Shown one piece after another: positions 58,825 through 64,000 of a stretch of 64,000 bases of DNA (the first letter of the stretch is position 1; every line of letters begins with the position of its first letter). Made by a program: the position numbers and the translations under genes. This stretch comes from Thioalkalivibrio sp. XN279. GTDB lineage: Bacteria > Pseudomonadota > Gammaproteobacteria > Steroidobacterales > XN24. Under the pieces are notes generated by a model. That model made no database searches and was not told where the DNA came from. It worked only from the letters and a program-made list of their open reading frames with translations. The stretch spans positions 248,001 through 312,000 of the forward strand of contig NZ_JAANBD010000028.1 in assembly GCF_011089885.1 (NCBI RefSeq), written 5' to 3'.

Positions 58825-61257
58825 TCAGTGCGCGTGCACGCCCTTGCCTTCGCCCTTGGCCTCGGCAGCCTTGGGGGGCTCCTCGGGAGTGATGTCCTCG
58901 CCCGGCTCGGGCATGTGCGTCAGCGCCACCTCGAGCACCTGGTCGATCCACTTCACCGGCCTGATGTCGAGCTTGCCCTTGATGTTCTTCGGGATCTCGG
59001 CCAGGTCCTTCTCGTTCTCCTCCGGGATCAGCACCACGTGGATGCCGCCGCGATGGGCCGCCAGCAGCTTCTCCTTCAGCCCGCCGATCGGCAGCACTTC
59101 GCCGCGCAGCGTGATCTCGCCGGTCATGGCGACGTCCGAGCGCACCGGGATCCCGGTCAGCGCGGAGACCAGCGCGGTGCACATGCCGATGCCGGCGCTG
59201 GGGCCGTCCTTGGGCGTCGCACCCTCGGGCACGTGGATGTGCACGTCCTTCTTGGAGTGGAACTCGGGATCGACGCCGAGCACCCGGGCGCGGCTGCGCA
59301 CCACCGTCATGGCGGCCTGGATCGATTCCTTCATCACGTCGCCGAGCGTGCCGGTGTGGATCAGCTTGCCCTTGCCGGGGATGGTGGCGGCCTCGATGGT
59401 CAAGAGCTCGCCGCCGACCTCGGTCCACGCCAGGCCGGTGACCTGGCCGACGCGATCGGTCTCCTCGGCACGGCCGAAGCGGAAACGCTTCACGCCGAGG
59501 TATTTCTCGATGCTGGTCGGCTTCACCGCGACCTTCTTCACGTCCTTGTCGAGCACCATCTCCTTCACGGCCTTGCGGCAGATGCGGGCCAGCTCCCGCT
59601 CGAGGTTGCGTACGCCGGCTTCGCGCGTGTAGTGGCGGATGATGTCGCGGATCGCGCCGTCGCTGATCACCACCTCGCCTTCCTTGAGGCCGTTGTTCTT
59701 CACCTGCTTCGGCACCAGGTAGCGCTTGGCGATGTTGAGCTTCTCGTCCTCGGTGTAGCCGGGGATACGGATCACTTCCATGCGGTCGAGCAGCGGCGCC
59801 GGGATGTTCAGGCTGTTCGCCGTGCAGATGAACATCGTGTCCGACAGGTCGAAGTCCACCTCGAGGTAGTGGTCGTTGAAGCTCGAGTTCTGCTCGGGAT
59901 CGAGCACCTCGAGCAGCGCCGAGGACGGGTCGCCACGGAAGTCCATCGACATCTTGTCGATCTCGTCCAGCAGGAACAGCGGGTTGCGCACGCCCGTGCG
60001 CGACATGTTCTGGATGATCTTGCCCGGCATGGAGCCGATGTAGGTGCGGCGGTGACCGCGGATCTCGGCCTCGTCACGCACGCCGCCTAAGCTCATGCGC
60101 ACGAACTTGCGGTTGGTGGCGCGCGCGATGCTCTTGCCGAGCGAGGTCTTGCCCACGCCCGGCGGCCCGACCAGGCACAGGATCGGGCCCTTCTGCTTCT
60201 TCACGCGCTGCTGCACGGCCAGGTACTCGACGATGCGCTCCTTGACCTTCTCCAGCCCGTAGTGGTCCTCTTCCAGCACCTTCTCGGCGCGGGACAGGTC
60301 CTTCAGGATCCGGGTGCGCTTCTTCCACGGCGCCTTCACCAGCCAGTCGATGTAGTTGCGCACCACGGTGGCCTCGGCCGACATGGGCGACATCATCTTC
60401 AGCTTGTTGAGCTCGGAGGTGGCCTTTTCCTTAGCCTCGGCGGGCATGCCGGCGGTCTCGATCTTCTTCTCCAGCTCGGCGACCTCGCTGGCCTCCTCGT
60501 TCATGTCACCCAGTTCCTTCTGGATGGCCTTCATCTGTTCGTTGAGGTAGTACTCGCGCTGGCTCTTCTCCATCTGCTGCTTGACGCGGCCGCGCACGCG
60601 CTTTTCGATCTGCAGCACGTCGATCTCGCCCTCGATGAGCGCCATCACCAGCTCCAGCCGCTCGCGGATGGAGGCTGTCTCCAGCACGCGCTGCTTGTCG
60701 GCCAGGCGCAGCGACATGTGCGCCGCCACCGTGTCCGCCAGCCGGCCCGGGTGGTCGATCCCGGACAGCGAGGTGAGGATCTCGGGCGGCACCTTCTTCG
60801 ACAGCTTGACGTAGTTCTCGAAGTGGGTGATGACGGAACGGGTCAGCACCTCGACTTCACGCTCCTCGGGGGCGCCGGTGTCTTCCAGCACCTCGATGTC
60901 GGCGGTGAAATACTCGCCCTCGCGGATGTCCTTGAGCGCCACGCGCTCGCCGCCCTCGACCAGCACCTTCACGGTGCCGTCGGGCAGCTTGAGCAGCTGC
61001 AGGATGGTGGCCAGCGTGCCGAAGTCGTACACGTCGCCGGGACCCGGCTCGTCCACGTCCGCCTGCTTCTGCGCCACCAGCACGATCTGCTTGCCGGCCT
61101 GCATGGCCTGGTTCAGCGCCTGCACCGAGCGGTCGCGGCCGACGAACAACGGGATCACCATGTGCGGATAGACCACCACGTCCCGCAACGGCAGCAACGG
61201 GGCGCCGGACTCGGGGGCTTCAGGCTTGGCGGGGGTCTGGGTGATGTCTTCTGCCAC
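58825..61257 (-). CDS. lon: ATP-dependent protease Lon
   Basis: This 810-residue protein has the N-terminal substrate-binding domain ([21 protein letters not shown]), the AAA+ module with Walker [10 protein letters not shown], and the C-terminal protease with the catalytic dyad Ser687 (DGPSAGIG) and Lys730 (GGLKEK). It degrades misfolded and regulatory proteins. The start is GTG at 61257, with AGGAGA about eight bases upstream. An ATG at 61314 would sit at or before the predicted transcription start of the heat-shock-type promoter and is rejected. It ends in a clear terminator. Confidence 0.96.
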   Translation of the reverse strand: MAEDITQTPAKPEAPESGAPLLPLRDVVVYPHMVIPLFVGRDRSVQALNQAMQAGKQIVLVAQKQADVDEPGPGDVYDFGTLATILQLLKLPDGTVKVLVEGGERVALKDIREGEYFTADIEVLEDTGAPEEREVEVLTRSVITHFENYVKLSKKVPPEILTSLSGIDHPGRLADTVAAHMSLRLADKQRVLETASIRERLELVMALIEGEIDVLQIEKRVRGRVKQQMEKSQREYYLNEQMKAIQKELGDMNEEASEVAELEKKIETAGMPAEAKEKATSELNKLKMMSPMSAEATVVRNYIDWLVKAPWKKRTRILKDLSRAEKVLEEDHYGLEKVKERIVEYLAVQQRVKKQKGPILCLVGPPGVGKTSLGKSIARATNRKFVRMSLGGVRDEAEIRGHRRTYIGSMPGKIIQNMSRTGVRNPLFLLDEIDKMSMDFRGDPSSALLEVLDPEQNSSFNDHYLEVDFDLSDTMFICTANSLNIPAPLLDRMEVIRIPGYTEDEKLNIAKRYLVPKQVKNNGLKEGEVVISDGAIRDIIRHYTREAGVRNLERELARICRKAVKEMVLDKDVKKVAVKPTSIEKYLGVKRFRFGRAEETDRVGQVTGLAWTEVGGELLTIEAATIPGKGKLIHTGTLGDVMKESIQAAMTVVRSRARVLGVDPEFHSKKDVHIHVPEGATPKDGPSAGIGMCTALVSALTGIPVRSDVAMTGEITLRGEVLPIGGLKEKLLAAHRGGIHVVLIPEENEKDLAEIPKNIKGKLDIRPVKWIDQVLEVALTHMPEPGEDITPEEPPKAAEAKGEGKGVHAH

Positions 61258-61321
61258 GTGGATACTCTCCTGGATGCTCAAGGACGGCGGACTCGCCAAG
61301 GGGCGAGCCGGCACGCCCTAG

Positions 61322-61350
61322 TTATGGGGGCCGGGCGGCGATTAATCAAG
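61322..61350 (-). promoter_or_regulatory. Sigma-32 (heat-shock) type promoter of lon
   Basis: On the minus strand CTTGATT (61350-61344) is followed after 14 bases by CCCCATAA (61329-61322), close to the sigma-32 consensus CTTGAAA and CCCCATnT. Transcription should begin near 61315, leaving a leader of about 58 bases before the GTG. The rest of the 216-nt lon-clpX gap shows no other clear signal. Confidence 0.75.
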
Positions 61351-61473
61351 GGTTCGACCCGGCGGGGGGCCGGAGATTCAAAAGAATTTCGCGCGCAGAC
61401 GCAGAGCGCGCAGAGATCGCACAGGTGTGCGGGGGTGTCCGGGGGCGCCCGGGGCGCGCCTGGCGGGGCGATC

Positions 61474-62781
<1,308 letters not shown>

Positions 62782-62839
62782 GCCTCGACCTCGGGGATAT
62801 GAACTTTTTCCGGCTGCTCAGCGCGTTACCGGCAGCGAC

Positions 62840-62869
62840 TATATAGCACGGGCCCAAGCCCGGCTGCAA
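62840..62869 (-). promoter_or_regulatory. Candidate promoter of clpX
   Basis: On the minus strand TTGCAG (62869-62864) and TATATA (62845-62840) are 18 bases apart, just after the clpP terminator and about 60 bases before the clpX start. Confidence 0.55.
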
Positions 62870-62894
62870 AAAGGCGGCCCCCGGCGGAGCCGCC
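62868..62894 (-). terminator. Intrinsic terminator of clpP
   Basis: On the minus strand GGCGGC (62894-62889) and GCCGCC (62878-62873) form a GC-rich stem with a 10-base loop, followed by TTTTT (62872-62868). It separates clpP from clpX, whose promoter begins in the same T-run. Confidence 0.75.
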
Positions 62895-62927
62895 CCCAGG
62901 GGCATCCTGAGGCCGGTCCGGGCGGCC

Positions 62928-63560
62928 TCAGCTGCCCTTCTCGCCCTGCAGCGGCAGCGCCTCGCCGCGGCGGGTCAGGACGCGATCGACCAGGCCGTAG
63001 TTCACCGCCTCCTCGCCGCCGATGAAGAAATCGCGGTCGGTGTCCTGCGCCACCTTTTCCTTGGTCTGGCCGGTATGGTGGGCCAGGATCTCGTTCAGGC
63101 GGTCGCGGATTTTCAGCACCTCGCGGGCGTGGATGTCGATGTCCGAGGCCTGGCCCTGGAAGCCGCCGAGGGGCTGGTGAATCATCATGCGCGAGTGCGG
63201 CAGGCAGAAGCGCTTGCCCTTGGCGCCGCCCGCCAGCAGCACGGCGCCCATGCTGGCGGCCTGGCCGCAGCAGATGGTCGACACGTCGGGCTTGATGAAC
63301 TGCATGGTGTCGTAGATCGACATGCCCGCGGTCACCACGCCGCCCGGCGAGTTGATGTAGAGGTGGATGTCCTTGTCCGGGTTCTCCGACTCCAGGAACA
63401 GCAGCTGCGCCACGATGAGGTTGGCCATGTGGTCCTCGATCGGGCCCACCACGAAGATCACCCGCTCCTTGAGGAGGCGCGAGTAGATGTCGTAGGCGCG
63501 CTCGCCCCGGGCGGTCTGCTCGACCACCATCGGCACCAGGTTCATCGCCGTCGTCGTCAT
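62928..63560 (-). CDS. clpP: ATP-dependent Clp protease proteolytic subunit ClpP
   Basis: This 210-residue serine protease has the catalytic triad Ser103 ([10 protein letters not shown]), His128 (MMIHQPLGG) and Asp177 (DTDRDFF). It forms the tetradecameric chamber that works with ClpX. The first ~15 residues are the usual propeptide. The ATG at 63560 overlaps the tig stop by four bases (ATGA), so the two are translationally coupled. Confidence 0.98.
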   Translation of the reverse strand: MTTTAMNLVPMVVEQTARGERAYDIYSRLLKERVIFVVGPIEDHMANLIVAQLLFLESENPDKDIHLYINSPGGVVTAGMSIYDTMQFIKPDVSTICCGQAASMGAVLLAGGAKGKRFCLPHSRMMIHQPLGGFQGQASDIDIHAREVLKIRDRLNEILAHHTGQTKEKVAQDTDRDFFIGGEEAVNYGLVDRVLTRRGEALPLQGEKGS

Positions 63561-64000
63561 GCGCCTTCCTCCTGGTTCATGAGCTGGTTGAAGCTGACCG
63601 GCTTGTCGGACACCTTGGCGCGCTGCAGCAGCCAGTCGACGACCTGCTCCTCCAGGACCGCAGTCTCGACCTGGCTCATGAGCTCGCGGTTGGCGCGATA
63701 GACGCGAGCCACCGCCTCCGGGTCGCCGTAGTTCTCGCCGATTTCCTTCAGGCGTTCGTCCACCTTGGCGGGGTCGACGCGAATCTCGTTGCTGCGCACG
63801 ATCTCGCCGATGAGCAGCCCCAGGGCCACGCGGAAACGGGCCGGGCCCTCGAAAGGTTCGCGCGGCGGCAGCTCGGCCTGGCCTGGCTCGGCATTGGGGT
63901 TCATGCGCCGCGCCATGTCACGCCGCAGCGCCTCGATCTCCTGCTCGATGAGCGCGCCGGGGACCTCGAACTCGTTAGCCGCCACCAGCTTGTCGAGCAA
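63557..64000 (-). CDS. tig: Trigger factor, C-terminal part (5' end outside window)
   Basis: The frame enters from the right edge; 147 C-terminal residues are visible. They are helical and hydrophilic ([49 protein letters not shown]), matching the substrate-cradle domain of trigger factor, the ribosome-associated chaperone. The N-terminal ribosome-binding and PPIase domains would lie beyond position 64000. Position directly before clpP confirms the assignment. Confidence 0.95.
   Translation of the reverse strand: MLDKLVAANEFEVPGALIEQEIEALRRDMARRMNPNAEPGQAELPPREPFEGPARFRVALGLLIGEIVRSNEIRVDPAKVDERLKEIGENYGDPEAVARVYRANRELMSQVETAVLEEQVVDWLLQRAKVSDKPVSFNQLMNQEEGA

Noticed and set aside
56687-59428. 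A 913-codon minus-strand open frame spanning cydC and the end of lon
   Set aside because: It covers two unrelated genes in other frames and reads as low-complexity Arg/Gln/Ala; it also crosses the lon terminator.

Overview
The window looks like chromosome of a high-GC gammaproteobacterium. The right third (42.9-64 kb) carries tig, clpP, clpX, lon, hupB, ppiD, fabI, mltD, gloB, a methyltransferase, rnhA and dnaQ in the relative order known from Pseudomonas (the PA1800-PA1816 block), and an MvaT-type H-NS analogue lies at 25.5 kb. The exact genus cannot be named from the sequence alone.

Region 1 (1-25.2 kb, almost all minus strand) is a surface polysaccharide locus. From upstream to downstream it has a complete pseudaminic acid pathway (pseB-C-F-G-H-I), a Wzi-like outer membrane protein, a large SLBB export protein, a Wzz-like chain-length protein, a left-handed beta-helix acyltransferase, two DegT-family proteins (one without the PLP lysine), a Wzx-like flippase, a FnlA/CapE-type dehydratase, glycosyltransferases, a Wzy-like polymerase and an asparagine-synthase-type amidotransferase. 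The end of a CysN-CysC fusion lies at the left edge. Many genes overlap by 1-4 nt, which suggests translational coupling. The 4-12 kb part and pseC are visibly AT-richer than the rest. No initiating sugar-phosphate transferase and no Wzc kinase are in view.

Region 2 (25.2-32.6 kb) holds a type II NADH dehydrogenase, the MvaT-like silencer behind an AT-rich promoter, a DUF885 lipoprotein, a BrnT/CopG-type toxin-antitoxin pair, pgi, and a UDP-sugar dehydrogenase/epimerase pair that can supply uronic acid precursors.

Region 3 (32.7-40.2 kb, plus strand) is an Mrp-like cation/proton antiporter operon: E, F, G, an MbhD/MbhE-MnhB fusion, C, and three NuoL/M/N-like subunits plus a small two-helix protein. 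It ends in a 224-bp palindromic element with 18-bp terminal inverted repeats that contains the last gene's stop codon. A sugar-dehydrogenase/dihaem lipoprotein follows.

Region 4 (42.9-64 kb) is the conserved housekeeping block described above. A plus-strand cydABDC cluster (cytochrome bd with a short Q-loop and its ABC exporter) sits between hupB and lon, and a FkbM methyltransferase and a dicarboxylate symporter sit between fabI and ppiD. tRNA-Asp and tRNA-Val lie between ppiD and hupB. lon has a heat-shock-type promoter and a clear intrinsic terminator.

The best candidates for unusual biology are the lysine-less DegT paralogue beside an intact one, the inverted-repeat element at 40.23-40.45 kb, the third antiporter subunit lacking its central lysine, and two genes (mrpD, cydD) that appear to start at CTG.
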